From Cellulomonas sp. JZ18 (GTDB lineage: Bacteria > Actinomycetota > Actinomycetes > Actinomycetales > Cellulomonadaceae), in the NCBI RefSeq assembly GCF_009720485.1, contig NZ_CP045245.1, positions 1,860,001 to 1,924,000 of the forward strand: a stretch of 64,000 nucleotides of DNA, in the 5' to 3' direction. Below are positions 55,030 to 64,000 of this stretch, piece after piece (positions within the stretch are counted from its first letter, which is position 1; each line of letters begins with the position of its first letter). Under the pieces are notes generated by a model that did not search any database, was not told the origin of the DNA, and worked only from the letters and a program-made list of their open reading frames with translations. The translations under genes were made by a program, and so were the position numbers.

Positions 55030-56145
55030 TCAGCGGGTCGTGCGCAGCTCGGCCGCGAGCGGGCACCGGAACGGGTCCGCCGCCGCCAGCCCCACCTCGT
55101 TGAGGTGACGCACGACGATCCGGTAGGACTCCGCCAGGCCGGTCTCGGTGTACGGGATCCCGCGCTCGGCGCAGAAGCGCCGCACCAGGGGGCGCACCCG
55201 CCGCAGCGACGGGCTCGGCATGCTCGGGAACAGGTGGTGCTCCACCTGGTGGTTCAGGCCGCCCATGAGCAGGTCGACCCACCGGCCCCCGGTGATGTCG
55301 CGGCTCTGCAGCACCTGGCGCCGCAGGAAGTCGACCGGGGCCGAGGCGGGCAGCACGGGCATGCCCTTGTGGTTCGGCGCGAAGCACGCCCCCATGTACA
55401 CCCCGAAGACGCCGAGCTGGACGGCCAGGAACGCCACGCCCATGCCGAACGGCAGCAGCCAGAACACGAGCGCCAGGTAGCCCGCCAGCCGGGCGGTCAC
55501 GAACGCGATCTCGACCGGGCGCCGCTTGACCGGTCCGCGGCCGAGGAGGGTGCGCACGCCCGACACGTGCAGGTTCAGGCCCTCCAGGAGCAGGAGCGGG
55601 AAGAAGAACCACCCCTGCCGCCGCGCGAACCAGCCGACCACCCCGGTGCGCGGCCGCTCGAGGTTCGCGGTGGTGTAGACGAGGACCCCGGCGCGGATGT
55701 CCGGGTCCGCCCCGACCGTGTTGGGCTTCGCGTGGTGCCTGCTGTGCTTGTGGTTCCACCACCCGTAGCTCATGCCCGCGTACAGGGTCGCGATGACCAG
55801 CGCGGCCCACTCGTTCCACCGCCCGGACCGGAAGATCTGGCGGTGGGCCGCGTCGTGCCCCAGGAACATGACCTGGCCGAGCACCACCGCGAGCACCGCG
55901 GCCACCGCGAGCTGCCACCGCGTGGGGCCGAGCAGCACGAAGGCCGTCACCACGCCCGCGAGCAGGAGGGTCAGCACCGCGAAGCGCGTCCAGTAGTACC
56001 CGAGACGCCGGCGCAGGAGCCCCGCCTCCTGGACCGCGCGCATCAGCTCGGTGAAGTCGCTGACGTGGCGGTCGCGTGCCGGGCGGGCACGCCCCTGCCC
56101 CGAGGGCGAGACCACGCCCCCGACGTCGTCCGTGGTGCGCGTCAT
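55030..56145 (-). CDS. Membrane fatty acid desaturase (acyl-lipid type)
   Basis: 371-residue di-iron integral membrane desaturase that inserts a cis double bond into acyl chains. The three histidine clusters are visible: GHDAAH, HKHSRHH (in WWNHKHSRHHAKPNTVG) and HQVEHHLFPSMP. Two hydrophobic pairs flank them (FAVLTLLLAGVVTAFVLLG, LAVAAVLAVVLGQVMFLG; IAFVTARLAGYLALVFWLLPFG). The H-Q-V-E-H-H third box is typical of front-end and delta-type desaturases from actinobacteria. AGAGGTGA lies before the ATG. It is flanked by unrelated genes, so likely a single transcript, perhaps for cold adaptation. Confidence 0.93.
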   Translation of the reverse strand: MTRTTDDVGGVVSPSGQGRARPARDRHVSDFTELMRAVQEAGLLRRRLGYYWTRFAVLTLLLAGVVTAFVLLGPTRWQLAVAAVLAVVLGQVMFLGHDAAHRQIFRSGRWNEWAALVIATLYAGMSYGWWNHKHSRHHAKPNTVGADPDIRAGVLVYTTANLERPRTGVVGWFARRQGWFFFPLLLLEGLNLHVSGVRTLLGRGPVKRRPVEIAFVTARLAGYLALVFWLLPFGMGVAFLAVQLGVFGVYMGACFAPNHKGMPVLPASAPVDFLRRQVLQSRDITGGRWVDLLMGGLNHQVEHHLFPSMPSPSLRRVRPLVRRFCAERGIPYTETGLAESYRIVVRHLNEVGLAAADPFRCPLAAELRTTR

Positions 56146-56387
56146 GGGTCACCTCTGGTCGCCGAAGGTCCGTCGCGTCGGACGGTCGCGCCGCGCCGCC
56201 CGCGACCAGACCAGCACACCGCGGCCGCCCGCGCGCGCCGGCGCCCGGGCCGGCCCTGGTCCGCGACGTGCGGGCGCGCCGTTCGACGAGCGGGACCACG
56301 GGCCGGGTGCGAGCCTGGAGACGCTTCGACGAGACCGTCCGGAAGGCGGCGGCGTCCCCGTCCGCACCACCCCGGGAGCCCTGCGCC

Positions 56388-57569
56388 ATGTCTCTCGCCC
56401 CCGTCTCCGCCCCCGCCGCCCGCACCGCACCCGGTGCCGACGCCGCCGCGCCCACGCTGCGCACGGTCGGGGTGGAGGAGGAGCTCCTCCTCGTCGACCC
56501 GCGCACCGGACGCACCGTGCCGGGCGGCCCGGCCGTCACCCGGTGGGCGGCGCCCGCCGGGTCCGACGCGCCCGGCCCGGTCGCCGGCGTCGTGGTCCCG
56601 CTCGAGAGCGAGCTGCAGCAGGAGCAGGTCGAGACCGCCACCCCGCCGCGCACCGCCATGGCCGACGTGGCCGAGGACCTGCGCCGGCTGCGGCGGGCCG
56701 CCGACGCGGCCGCCCGGTCCGTCGGGGCCCGCGCCGCCGCCCTCGCGACGTTCCCGCTGCCCGTCGCGCCCGTCCTCACGCCCGACCCGCGCTACGAGGC
56801 GATCGCGGCGCACGTGGGGCTGACCTGTGCCGAGCAGCTGACGTGCGGGTGCCACGTGCACGTCGCGGTCTCCTGCGACGAGGAGGGCGTGGCGGTGCTC
56901 GACCGCATCCGGCCCTGGCTGCCGGTCCTGACGGTCGTCGCCACGAACTCACCCTTCTGGCAGGGCGCCGACACCGGGTACGCGGGCTACCGGACGCAGG
57001 CGTGGAACCGCTGGCCGGGGACGGGCCCGGCGGACCCGTTCGGCTCCGCCGCGGCCTACCACGCCGTGGTCGCGGAGCTCATCGCCACGGGCACCGTCCT
57101 CGACGAGGCGATGGTCTACTTCGACGCCCGCCTCTCGGCGCACTACCCGACGGTCGAGATCCGGGTGCCCGACGTGTGCCTGGACGTCGCGGACACCGTC
57201 CTCGTCGCGGCGCTCGCGCGGGCGCTCGTCGACACCGCCGCCGACCGGTGGCGCGCCGGCGAGCCGGTCCCCGCCGACCCGACGTGCGTCCTGCGGATGG
57301 CGGCGTGGCGCGCGAGCCGGTCGGGGACCGCGGACGACCTCGTGGACCCCGCGACCCACCGGCTGCGACCCGCGCCCGACGTGCTGGCGGCGCTGCTGGA
57401 CCACACACGCGACGCGCTCGCGGCGGCGGGTGACCTCGCCGTCGTCGAGCAGGGGCTCGACCGCGTCCTGACCCGCGGGACGGGCGCACGGTGGCAGCGC
57501 GGCGTGGCGCAGGCGACGGGCCGCCTCGAGGACGTCGTCGCCGCTGCCGCCGAGCGGACCGTCGCGTGA
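56388..57569 (+). CDS. Carboxylate-amine ligase / glutamate-cysteine ligase family 2 (YbdK-like)
   Basis: 393-residue ATP-dependent ligase. LRTVGVEEELLLVDPRTGRTVPGG is the family start, with the metal-binding EEE. QQEQVETATPPRTAMADVAEDLRRLRRAADAAARSVGA and CAEQLTCGCHVHVAV are the substrate loops; YPTVEIRVPDVCLDVADTVLV has the conserved late Arg. The length (about 370-390) and CGCHVHV match YbdK/EgtA-like enzymes, which join glutamate and an amine such as cysteine. Start at ATG near MSLAPV; ribosome site GGGAG. The TGA overlaps the GTG of an M20 peptidase gene, so ligase and peptidase may form a small gamma-glutamyl or dipeptide cycle. Confidence 0.88.
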   Translation: MSLAPVSAPAARTAPGADAAAPTLRTVGVEEELLLVDPRTGRTVPGGPAVTRWAAPAGSDAPGPVAGVVVPLESELQQEQVETATPPRTAMADVAEDLRRLRRAADAAARSVGARAAALATFPLPVAPVLTPDPRYEAIAAHVGLTCAEQLTCGCHVHVAVSCDEEGVAVLDRIRPWLPVLTVVATNSPFWQGADTGYAGYRTQAWNRWPGTGPADPFGSAAAYHAVVAELIATGTVLDEAMVYFDARLSAHYPTVEIRVPDVCLDVADTVLVAALARALVDTAADRWRAGEPVPADPTCVLRMAAWRASRSGTADDLVDPATHRLRPAPDVLAALLDHTRDALAAAGDLAVVEQGLDRVLTRGTGARWQRGVAQATGRLEDVVAAAAERTVA

Positions 57570-59002
57570 GCACTGCCGCCCAGGGCGACGGCGGCGTCGC
57601 CCTCGAGGACCTGCACGCCTACGTCGCGGAGCACCTGGACGACCTCGTGCACCACCTCGTCGGCTGGGTCCGGCTGCGCTCCGTCGCGGGGATGCCGGAG
57701 CACCAGCCCGACCTGCAGCGGTCGGCGAACTGGCTGGCCGGGGTCCTGCGGGACACCGGTTTCCCCCGCGTCCAGGTGTGGGAGGTCGAGGGCGGGGCCC
57801 CCGCGGTGTACGCCGAGTGGTGCGCGGCGCCGGACGCCCCGACCGTCCTCGTGTACAGCCACCACGACGTGCGGGCCGCCAGGGACGACTCGTGGGGCCA
57901 GGTGCCCCCGTTCGAGCCCGCGCTGCGCGACGGCCGGCTGTGGGGCCGCGGCACCTCCGACGCCAAGGGTCAGGTGCTCTGCCACGTGTGGGGCGTGCGC
58001 GCCCACCTGGCGGTGACGGGCCGCACCGCTCCGGCGGTCAACCTCAAGGTCCTCGTCGAGGGGGAGGAGGAGGCGGGCTCCGAGCACCTGGCCGGGCTGC
58101 TCGAGGAGCACCCCGAGGCGACCCGGGCCGACGTGGTGATGCTCTCGGACACCCTGCTGTGGCGCGCGGACGCCCCCGCCGCGTGCGTCGGCCTGCGCGG
58201 GCTCGTGACGGCGACACTCGAGGCGACGGGGCCGGGACGGGACGTGCACAGCGGCGCCGTCTCCGGTGTCGCACCCAACCCGGTGCACGCCGTCGCGCAG
58301 CTGGTCGCCGGCCTGCACGACGAGGACGGGCGCGTCACCCTGCCCGGCTTCCACGACGACGTCGCCCTCCCGTCGGACGACGAGCGCGCCGCGATCGCGC
58401 GCCTGCCCTACAGCGACGAGGACTGGCTCGAGCGCTCGGAGACGACGAGCGTCGGGGGAGAGGCGGGCTGGGCGCCGCTCGAGCGGCTGTGGCTGCGCCC
58501 CGCCGCCGAGGTGCTCGTCCTCACGGCCGGGGACGTGCAGGGCCCCGCGCGGGGCGCCGTCCCCTCGGTCGTCACCGCGTCCATCAGCATCCGCACCGTG
58601 CCCGACCAGCGCGTCGAGCGCGTCGCCGACCAGCTGCGGACGTGGGTCGCGGACCGGATGGGCGACGGAGTGCGCTACGAGCTCTCGGTCCCCGTCGAGA
58701 GCGGCCAGGAGCCCTACCGCACACCGGACGACCTGCCCGCGCTCGCGGTGCTGCGGGCGGCGATGGCGGACGGCTTCCGCGCCGACGAGGTCGGGACCAT
58801 GCGCAACGCGGGCGGCTCGCCGGCCTCGCTGCTGCACGGCACGACCGGCGCGCCGGTCGTCTTCTTCGGCACGGGCCTGCCCGAGGACCACTGGCACGAC
58901 AGCGACGAGAGCGTCCGCGTCGACATGCTGCACGCGGGGACCGCGACCCTCGCGTCGTTCGGGCAGCGGCTCGCCGCGGCCGCCGGTCCGGGCACGTCCT
59001 GA
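57566..59002 (+). CDS. M20 family metallopeptidase (dipeptidase)
   Basis: 478 residues from a GTG overlapping the ligase stop (GTGA). Metal-binding motifs of the M20 fold: VLVYSHHDVRA (His, Asp), WGRGTSDAKGQVLCHV (bridging Asp), VLVEGEEEAGSEHL (catalytic Glu pair) and VVMLSDTLLW; the late His is in LPEDHWHDSDESVRV. The dimerisation domain lies between, with GLRGLVTATLEATGPGRDVHSGAVSGVAPNP at its border. This is the CNDP-like dipeptidase class. Coupled translation with a carboxylate-amine ligase suggests it hydrolyses a gamma-glutamyl or cysteinyl product, but that is inference. Confidence 0.92.
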   Translation: MSTAAQGDGGVALEDLHAYVAEHLDDLVHHLVGWVRLRSVAGMPEHQPDLQRSANWLAGVLRDTGFPRVQVWEVEGGAPAVYAEWCAAPDAPTVLVYSHHDVRAARDDSWGQVPPFEPALRDGRLWGRGTSDAKGQVLCHVWGVRAHLAVTGRTAPAVNLKVLVEGEEEAGSEHLAGLLEEHPEATRADVVMLSDTLLWRADAPAACVGLRGLVTATLEATGPGRDVHSGAVSGVAPNPVHAVAQLVAGLHDEDGRVTLPGFHDDVALPSDDERAAIARLPYSDEDWLERSETTSVGGEAGWAPLERLWLRPAAEVLVLTAGDVQGPARGAVPSVVTASISIRTVPDQRVERVADQLRTWVADRMGDGVRYELSVPVESGQEPYRTPDDLPALAVLRAAMADGFRADEVGTMRNAGGSPASLLHGTTGAPVVFFGTGLPEDHWHDSDESVRVDMLHAGTATLASFGQRLAAAAGPGTS

Positions 59003-59020
59003 CCTCGTGCCGCCACGGGG

Positions 59021-59479
59021 TCAGCCCGCGGGGACCTGCGCCCAGACGTGCTTCGTCGTCCGGGTCGTGTACCAGCCGACCTCGTCGGCGAGCCGGCGGG
59101 CGATGAGCAGGCCGAAGCCGCCGTCGCCGGGGGCGCGCGCCCCCGACTCCACCGGCGCCGTCCCCGCGTCGTGGTCGGCGACGTCCAGCAGGTAGCGCCG
59201 CCCGTCGGTGCGCAGCTCGACGACCGTCGGGGCCCGCCCGTGGCGCAGCGCGTTGGTGGCGAGCTCGGACACCAGCAGCGTGACCTGGTCCGCGGTCCGG
59301 CGCGCGGCACGGTCCGCCGACGCGTGCGCGGACACGGCCTCGCGCACCGCGTGGCGCAGCCCGGCGAGGCCCGAGACGTCGTCGACCTGCCAGCGGCCGA
59401 GCAGGCGCAGCCCGCGAGGCGGGCGCCGCGACGGCAGCGCCCTGTCCCGCGCGGGGCGGCGGTCGGCGACCGGGCTCAC
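59021..59479 (-). CDS. Anti-sigma regulatory factor / ATP-binding (HATPase_c) protein
   Basis: 152 residues from a GTG that overlaps the stop of the phosphatase gene (GTGA). A GHKL-type ATPase domain of the RsbW/SpoIIAB class: LLVSELATNALRHGRAP (N box with the Asn), then DVADHDAGTAPVE (G1-like) and DGGFGLLIARRLADEVGWY (G2-like). Such proteins bind and inhibit a sigma factor or phosphorylate an anti-sigma antagonist. The coupled PP2C phosphatase would reverse that, so the pair forms a partner-switch module. The sigma factor itself is not in the window. The 25-residue N-terminus is Arg/Pro-rich and unfolded. Confidence 0.85.
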   Translation of the reverse strand: MSPVADRRPARDRALPSRRPPRGLRLLGRWQVDDVSGLAGLRHAVREAVSAHASADRAARRTADQVTLLVSELATNALRHGRAPTVVELRTDGRRYLLDVADHDAGTAPVESGARAPGDGGFGLLIARRLADEVGWYTTRTTKHVWAQVPAG

Positions 59480-61641
59480 GACGCGCCCCCCGCGTCCGCG
59501 TCGGCCTCGTCGGCGAGGTCTGCCGGCAGGCGCCGCGGTCCGGCCGCGTCCGGCCGCGGGGCGTCCTCCGGGTACGCGCGCACCGCGAGCAGCGCCACGT
59601 CGTCCTCGCTGCCCGAGGCGAGGTCGGCGATGAGCCGGTCGCACAGCTCCTCGAGGGGCAGGTGCGCGAGCCGCTCGGCGGCCTCGCGCAGGCGCTCGAC
59701 GCCCACGGTGAGCCGTTCCCCGCGCCGCTCGACGAGGCCGTCGGTGTACAGCACGACCGTCGAGCCCGGGTGCAGCAGGGCGGTGTGGTCGTGGCGCTCG
59801 ACGTGCGCGCGCAGGCCCAGCAGCAGGTCCGCGGGCCGGGTGAGCAGCTCGGCACGTCCGTCGGGGTGCAGCAGCAACGGCGGCAGGTGCCCGGCGTTCG
59901 ACCACCGCAGCCGGCGCAGCCCCCGCGCCGCGAGGTCCGCCGGCTGCTCCACCTTCGCGAGGATGCCCGTGCTGATCGCCCCCACCGCGAGGTCCTGGAT
60001 CGCCCAGTCCAACGAGGACAGGATCTGCGCGGGGGCCTGCACGACGGCGTGCGCACCGCCGCGCAGCACGTTGCGCAGCTGCGCCATCGACACCGCCGCC
60101 CGCAGGTCGTGCCCGGTGACGTCGCCGATGACCAGGCACGTGCTGCCGTCGCGCACGAGGAACGCGTCGTACCAGTCCCCGCCGATCTGCGTCGCGGCGA
60201 CCGCCGGCACGTACCGCGCCGCCAGGTGCAGGTGGTCCGGCTCCGGCAGCTCCGTGAGGAGGCTGCGCTGCAGCTCCTCCGCGAGGTCGCGGCGCGCGGC
60301 GTGCAGGTGCGCGTTGTCCAGCGCGAGGCCGATCTGCGCCATCACCTCGCGCAGCGCGGTGAGGTCGGCGTCCGTGAAGCCGCCGCGTGCCGCCGTGCGG
60401 CCCAGCGTCAGCAGCCCGCGCGTGTGCCCGCGGCCGCGCAGGGGCATGACGACGATCGCCTCGGGCGCGAGCCGGGTCAGCAGGTCGTGCGCGGGCCCCT
60501 CCTGGACGAGGTCCCCCGGCCCGGGCAGGCCGGTCCGCAGGGCGTGCGAGCCGCCCGCGAGCACCTGCGCCACCAGCGAGCTGCGCGTGAGCGCCGGGAC
60601 CCGCACGGCCCGGTACCGGTCGAGCACGGGCTGCAGCCACGGGTCGGCGTGCATCGCCGCGACGTCCCGCAGGCGCGACTGCCACCCGCCGTGCCCCTCG
60701 TCCAGCAGGCTCGCGATCGCGAAGTCCGCGACGGCCGGCACGAGGTGGGGGAGGACCGCCTCCAGGGCCCGGACCGGGTCGAGCACCTCGACCAGCTCGG
60801 TCGCGACCGACGCCAGCAGCTCCGAGCGCTCCCGTGCGCGCTGGGCCGTGTCCAGGGAGCGCCGCCGCTCGGTGACGTCCGTGAAGTAGACCGCCACGCC
60901 GCCGCGTTCGGGCACCGCCCGCACCTCGTACCACCCGTCCAGGGGCGCGGGGTAGTACGCGTCGAAGACGACGGGCTCGCCCGTGCGCACGACGCTGCGG
61001 TAGCTCTCCTCGAACCGGGTGCCCACCGCGGCGGGGAACAGCTCCCACACGACGCCGCCCAGCAGCTGCTCGCGCGGGCTGCCGAGGATCCGCTCGGCCT
61101 CGGCGTTGACGTAGCCGAACCGCCACTGCGGGTCCAGCCAGTAGTAGCCGACGGTCATGTCCTCCAGGACGCGGTGCACCCGCTCCTCGCCCGCCCGCAG
61201 CGCGGTGGTGTCGGTCGTGACGCCGACGACCTGCCCGGCCGTGCCGTCGGGCCCGGCCAGCGCCCGACCGCGCGCCGTCAGCCACCGCCGGGTCCCGTCC
61301 GGGCGCAGCACCCGGAACTCCGCCTCGTACACGCCGCACGTGGCGACGGCCTCGTCGAGCGCCCGCATCACGGGTGCGACGTCGTCCGGGTGCAGGCGTG
61401 CGGTGAAGGCCTCGATCGTCCCGCCGAACGTCGACCCGTCGTACCCGAACGCCTCGAGCAGGGCGTCGTCCCACTCCAGCGCGCCGGAGGACAGGTCCCA
61501 GCGGAACGTCCCGAGCCCGGCGGCCCGCGCGGCGGACTCGAGCAGCGCCCGCCGGGGCTCGGCGTCCACGGGCACGCCGTCGCCTCGCGGCGCGGGCGCC
61601 GCCTCCGGCGCGTCGTCCGCACCGGCGACCGGGTCCTGCAT
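59476..61641 (-). CDS. PAS-PAS-GAF-PP2C (SpoIIE/RsbU-type) serine phosphatase
   Basis: 721 residues. GGAGGA lies before the ATG. Two PAS-like domains: AARAAGLGTFRWDLSSGALEWDDALLEAFG, with an ARLHPDDVAPVMRALDEAV and PDGTRRWL tail, then MTVGYYWLDPQWRFGYVNAEAERILG. A GAF domain follows (VLDPVRALEAVLPHLVPAVADFAIASLL to LTALREVMAQIGLALDNAHL). The C-terminal PP2C/SpoIIE domain has QIGGDWYDAFLV, CLVIGDVTGHDLRAAVSM and LRWSNAGHLPPLLL, with metal-binding Asp residues. It probably dephosphorylates an anti-sigma antagonist in response to light, redox or small-molecule signals; the sensed signal is not evident. Coupled to the ATPase gene downstream. Confidence 0.93.
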   Translation of the reverse strand: MQDPVAGADDAPEAAPAPRGDGVPVDAEPRRALLESAARAAGLGTFRWDLSSGALEWDDALLEAFGYDGSTFGGTIEAFTARLHPDDVAPVMRALDEAVATCGVYEAEFRVLRPDGTRRWLTARGRALAGPDGTAGQVVGVTTDTTALRAGEERVHRVLEDMTVGYYWLDPQWRFGYVNAEAERILGSPREQLLGGVVWELFPAAVGTRFEESYRSVVRTGEPVVFDAYYPAPLDGWYEVRAVPERGGVAVYFTDVTERRRSLDTAQRARERSELLASVATELVEVLDPVRALEAVLPHLVPAVADFAIASLLDEGHGGWQSRLRDVAAMHADPWLQPVLDRYRAVRVPALTRSSLVAQVLAGGSHALRTGLPGPGDLVQEGPAHDLLTRLAPEAIVVMPLRGRGHTRGLLTLGRTAARGGFTDADLTALREVMAQIGLALDNAHLHAARRDLAEELQRSLLTELPEPDHLHLAARYVPAVAATQIGGDWYDAFLVRDGSTCLVIGDVTGHDLRAAVSMAQLRNVLRGGAHAVVQAPAQILSSLDWAIQDLAVGAISTGILAKVEQPADLAARGLRRLRWSNAGHLPPLLLHPDGRAELLTRPADLLLGLRAHVERHDHTALLHPGSTVVLYTDGLVERRGERLTVGVERLREAAERLAHLPLEELCDRLIADLASGSEDDVALLAVRAYPEDAPRPDAAGPRRLPADLADEADADAGGAS

Positions 61642-61918
61642 GTGCCTGTCTCCTCCACCGGACGTGTGCTCGTGGACGCCGACCGGCGCCCGGGACGCGC
61701 GCACCGGTGCTCCACCGGGCACGCGGCCGCCGCACATCATCCCCCGTCGCGGGACCTGCGCGCGCGCACGGACGGGTGGCGCGTCCCGCCCGGGGCCCGG
61801 TCGACCGCCGCCACCCGCCGGCCGGGACCCGCGAGGAGCGTGCACGCTCGGGTGGCGCCGCGGTGGCCGCAGGCGTAGAGAGGGAGTCCCGGACCGTCCC
61901 GCAGAGAGGGAGCCTGCG
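61642..61918 (+). promoter_or_regulatory. 277-nt intergenic region before the GH43 gene with a duplicated ribosome-site sequence
   Basis: AGAGAGGGAG occurs at 61877-61886 and again at 61903-61912. The second copy is the ribosome site, 6 nt before the ATG at 61919; the first lies 26 nt upstream. A small duplication or an alternative initiation site. The divergent promoter for the phosphatase must lie in the left half; no clear hexamers. Confidence 0.4.
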
Positions 61919-64000
61919 ATGGAGCAGAGCGCCCGACGTACGCCGTGGCCCGTCGTGGCCCTCGTCCTCGCCCTGACCCCCGTGGGCGCCCTCACGAGCG
62001 CGTCGCCCGCCGCCGCCGGCGTCCACGCCGTGCGGGGACCCGGACCGGGCGACCGCGGCCGCCCGACCACGTACGCCAACCCCGTCGGGTCGGGTGCGGC
62101 CGACACGTTCGCCGACCCCGCCGTCATCCGCGGCCAGGACGGCTGGTGGTACGCGTACGGCACGACGGACCCGCTGCGCGAGGGCGAGGGCGTGCGGCAC
62201 CTGCTGCCCGTCACCCGGTCCCGTGACCTCGTGCGCTGGGAGCACGTCGGCGACGCGTTCACCGAGCAGACCCTGCCGGCGTGGGCCGACACCGACCCCG
62301 CGGGCCCCGCCGCCTTGTGGGCCCCCGACGTCCGGTACGTCGACGGCGAGTACCGGCTGTACTACGTCGTCACGCGCACGACCCTCACGCCCGGCACCGA
62401 CGACAGCGCGATCGGTGTCGCCACCGCCCCGAGCCCGACCGGGCCGTGGACGGACTCTGGCGACCCCGTCGTCGACCCCCGGCCCGGCGGGGGAGGCCCC
62501 GAGGACTTCCTGTGGACCTACGACCCGCACCACGTCACCGCCCCCGACGGCACGCAGCACCTGGTGTACGGCTCGTACTACGGCGGGATCTGGGTCACCG
62601 CGCTCGACCGCACCGGCACCGAGGCCGTCGGCGAGCCCGTGCAGCTCGCGGTCGACAACAAGTACGAGGGCGCGTACGTCGTGCACCGGGACGGGTACTG
62701 GTACCTGTTCGCCTCGTCCGCCAACTGCTGCGCGGGCCCCACCACCGGCTACTCCGTGCACGTCGGGCGGTCCGCCTCGCTCACGGGCCCCTACGTCGAC
62801 CGGGACGGCGTGCCGCTCCTGCAGTCGCGCGCGGGCGGCACGCCGGTGCTCGTGCAGAACGGCAACCGCTGGGTCGGCGCCGGCCACAACGCGCTCGTGA
62901 CCGACCTCACCGGCCAGGACTGGGTCGTCTACCACGCGATCGACCGCGAGGACCCCTACCTGGACGGCACCGACGGGGTGAACGAGCGGCCCATGCTCCT
63001 CGACCGCCTGGACTGGGTCGACGGGTGGCCCGTCGTGCGCGGCGGCGTCGGCCCGTCCGAGGGCCCGCAGCCCGGACCCCTCGCCCCGGGCCGCGCCGCC
63101 ACCGGGTTCGAGCCCGCCGCCCGCGCGGCGTGGCGTGGCGCGGCGTGGCGCACCGTGCCCGACGACCCCCAGGGCGGGACCCACGCGCTCGCGCGCCGCG
63201 CCGGCCCGCTCCTGCTGCACCACGCGCCGGCCGGACCCGTCCGGGTCGAGGCCGACGTCCGGCTCGAGCCGGGGCCGTCGGCGGCGTCGTCGCCGGCGCC
63301 ACGGGGCACCGGCTCGTGACGCGTACCCGGTCCGACGGCACGCCCGACGGCGGACCCGACGGCGGGCGCACGCACCCGCGCGGCGTGCGCGCCCTCGTCG
63401 ACCCGACCGCCGGCGTGCTCCGCCTCGACGCGGCCGGGCGCGAGGCCGCCGTCCCGCTGCCGCCCGGCGTCGACTGGTCGACCTGGCACGCCCTCGTCCT
63501 CGAGGTCGACGGCCGCAGCGCCCGCGCCGAGCTCAGCCACGCCCGGCTCGGCGACCCGCTCGCCGTCGCCACCCTCGACCTGCGGCGCACGACGCACCCC
63601 CGTGCCGGCACGGCCGGCGCCGTCGCGCTCACGGCGGGCGTCCGCGTCGACGACCTCAGCGCCCTGCCGCCCGCGCCGCCGACACCCGCGCCGTCCCCGC
63701 TCCCGGAGCCCGGGCACCTGGTCGCCGACCTCACCTTCGACGCCGGCACGGGCCCGGGCTGGACCCCGGTGCGCGACCCCCGCGTCACCGTCGAGGACGG
63801 CGACCTCGTCTGGCCGGTCGAGCAGGCCGACCTGGTCGGCCCCGGCGGCACCGCCGGTCTGCTGCTGCGCGACGCCCCCGCCGGGGACTGGACCGCCGAG
63901 ACGGTCGTGCGGCTCGACCTCGGCGTCGACACCGTGCGCAACTACCAGCAGGCCGGTCTCGTCGTGCACGCCCACGACGACCTGTTCGCCCGCCTCTCCC
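61919..64000 (+). CDS. Secreted GH43 glycosidase with C-terminal sandwich domain (one-base break; runs off the window)
   Basis: Inverting arabinofuranosidase/xylosidase-family enzyme. Signal peptide about residues 1-33 (WPVVALVLALTPVGALTSAS, then PAAAG). The five-bladed propeller shows DTFADPAVIRG (general-base Asp), GPAALWAPDVRYVDG, DFLWTYDPHHV, and NKYEGAYVVHRDGYW with the general-acid Glu; WVVYHAIDRED is the last blade. As given, a stop appears at 63317-63319. Adding one G to GGGG at 63271-63274 reads LEPGAVGGVVAG and opens the frame to the window end, about 230 more codons with a beta-sandwich appearance (WHALVLEVDGRSARAELSHA, LTFDAGTGPGWTPVRDP, WTAETVVRLDLG, YQQAGLVVHAHDDLFARLS), as in the C-terminal domain of beta-xylosidases. 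Confidence 0.88.

Noticed and set aside
59021..63223. 1400-codon minus-strand frame
   Set aside because: Mostly shadow of GH43 and of the phosphatase; only the last 152 codons (from GTG 59479) are the ATPase-type protein.

Overview
The window is very high-GC DNA, densely packed with genes that often overlap by 4 nt (GTGA or ATGA junctions), with many GTG starts, strong GGAGG-type ribosome sites and some probably leaderless transcripts. Together with the number of LacI regulators and plant-glycan hydrolases (GH27, GH31, GH127/146, GH13, GH43), this suggests an actinomycete of the Cellulomonas type. That placement is inference from style and gene content; no rRNA or tRNA gene was seen.

Layout. 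1-1582: 3' end of a PhnD-type binding lipoprotein and a small unknown protein. 1660-14264: a glycan-utilisation locus, with a GH27 enzyme divergent from two overlapping LacI genes, then a binding protein, two permeases, a DUF624 protein, GH31 and GH127/146. 14344-19028: OsmC protein, catalase, a 49-residue zinc-finger protein, a membrane protein and DNA polymerase IV. 19096-24859: a sortase-type surface protein divergent from a LacI regulator, then a GH13 enzyme. 24939-33488: MFS exporter/TetR pair, APC transporter, fructosamine kinase, arginine deiminase with an antiporter, aldo/keto reductase. 33944-43340: a large LuxR-type ATPase regulator facing a minus-strand operon of a five-repeat glycine-rich protein, a 107-residue protein, a stand-alone propeptide-like protein, two subtilases without signal peptides and an alpha/beta hydrolase. 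43596-49652: a LacI-controlled YtfQ/YtfR/YtfT/YjfF-like transporter, probably for galactofuranose. 49731-61641: sigma factor plus oxidoreductase, glutamate dehydrogenase, a binding-lipoprotein/cation-efflux pair, fatty acid desaturase, carboxylate-amine ligase plus M20 peptidase, and a PAS/GAF/PP2C phosphatase with its ATPase-type anti-sigma partner. 61919-64000: a secreted GH43 enzyme running off the window.

A pattern runs through the window: at least eight recognisable breaks in seven genes (permease 7172, DNA polymerase IV, fructosamine kinase, hydrolase 36586, repeat protein 42172, ATPase 45939 twice, GH43 61919) are each repaired by adding one G or C, usually to an adjacent homopolymer run. 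These are most simply consensus errors in the assembly, not real pseudogenes. I annotated the genes as intact and state each break.

Best candidate for something undescribed: the minus-strand operon 36586-43340, which joins two apparently cytoplasmic subtilases and a separate propeptide-like protein to a protein made of five hydrophobic glycine-rich repeats. Best regulatory call: a 14-bp operator, TGTTARCGTTCACA, present both before the LacI gene at 43677 and, in the opposite orientation, over the promoter of the sugar transporter.
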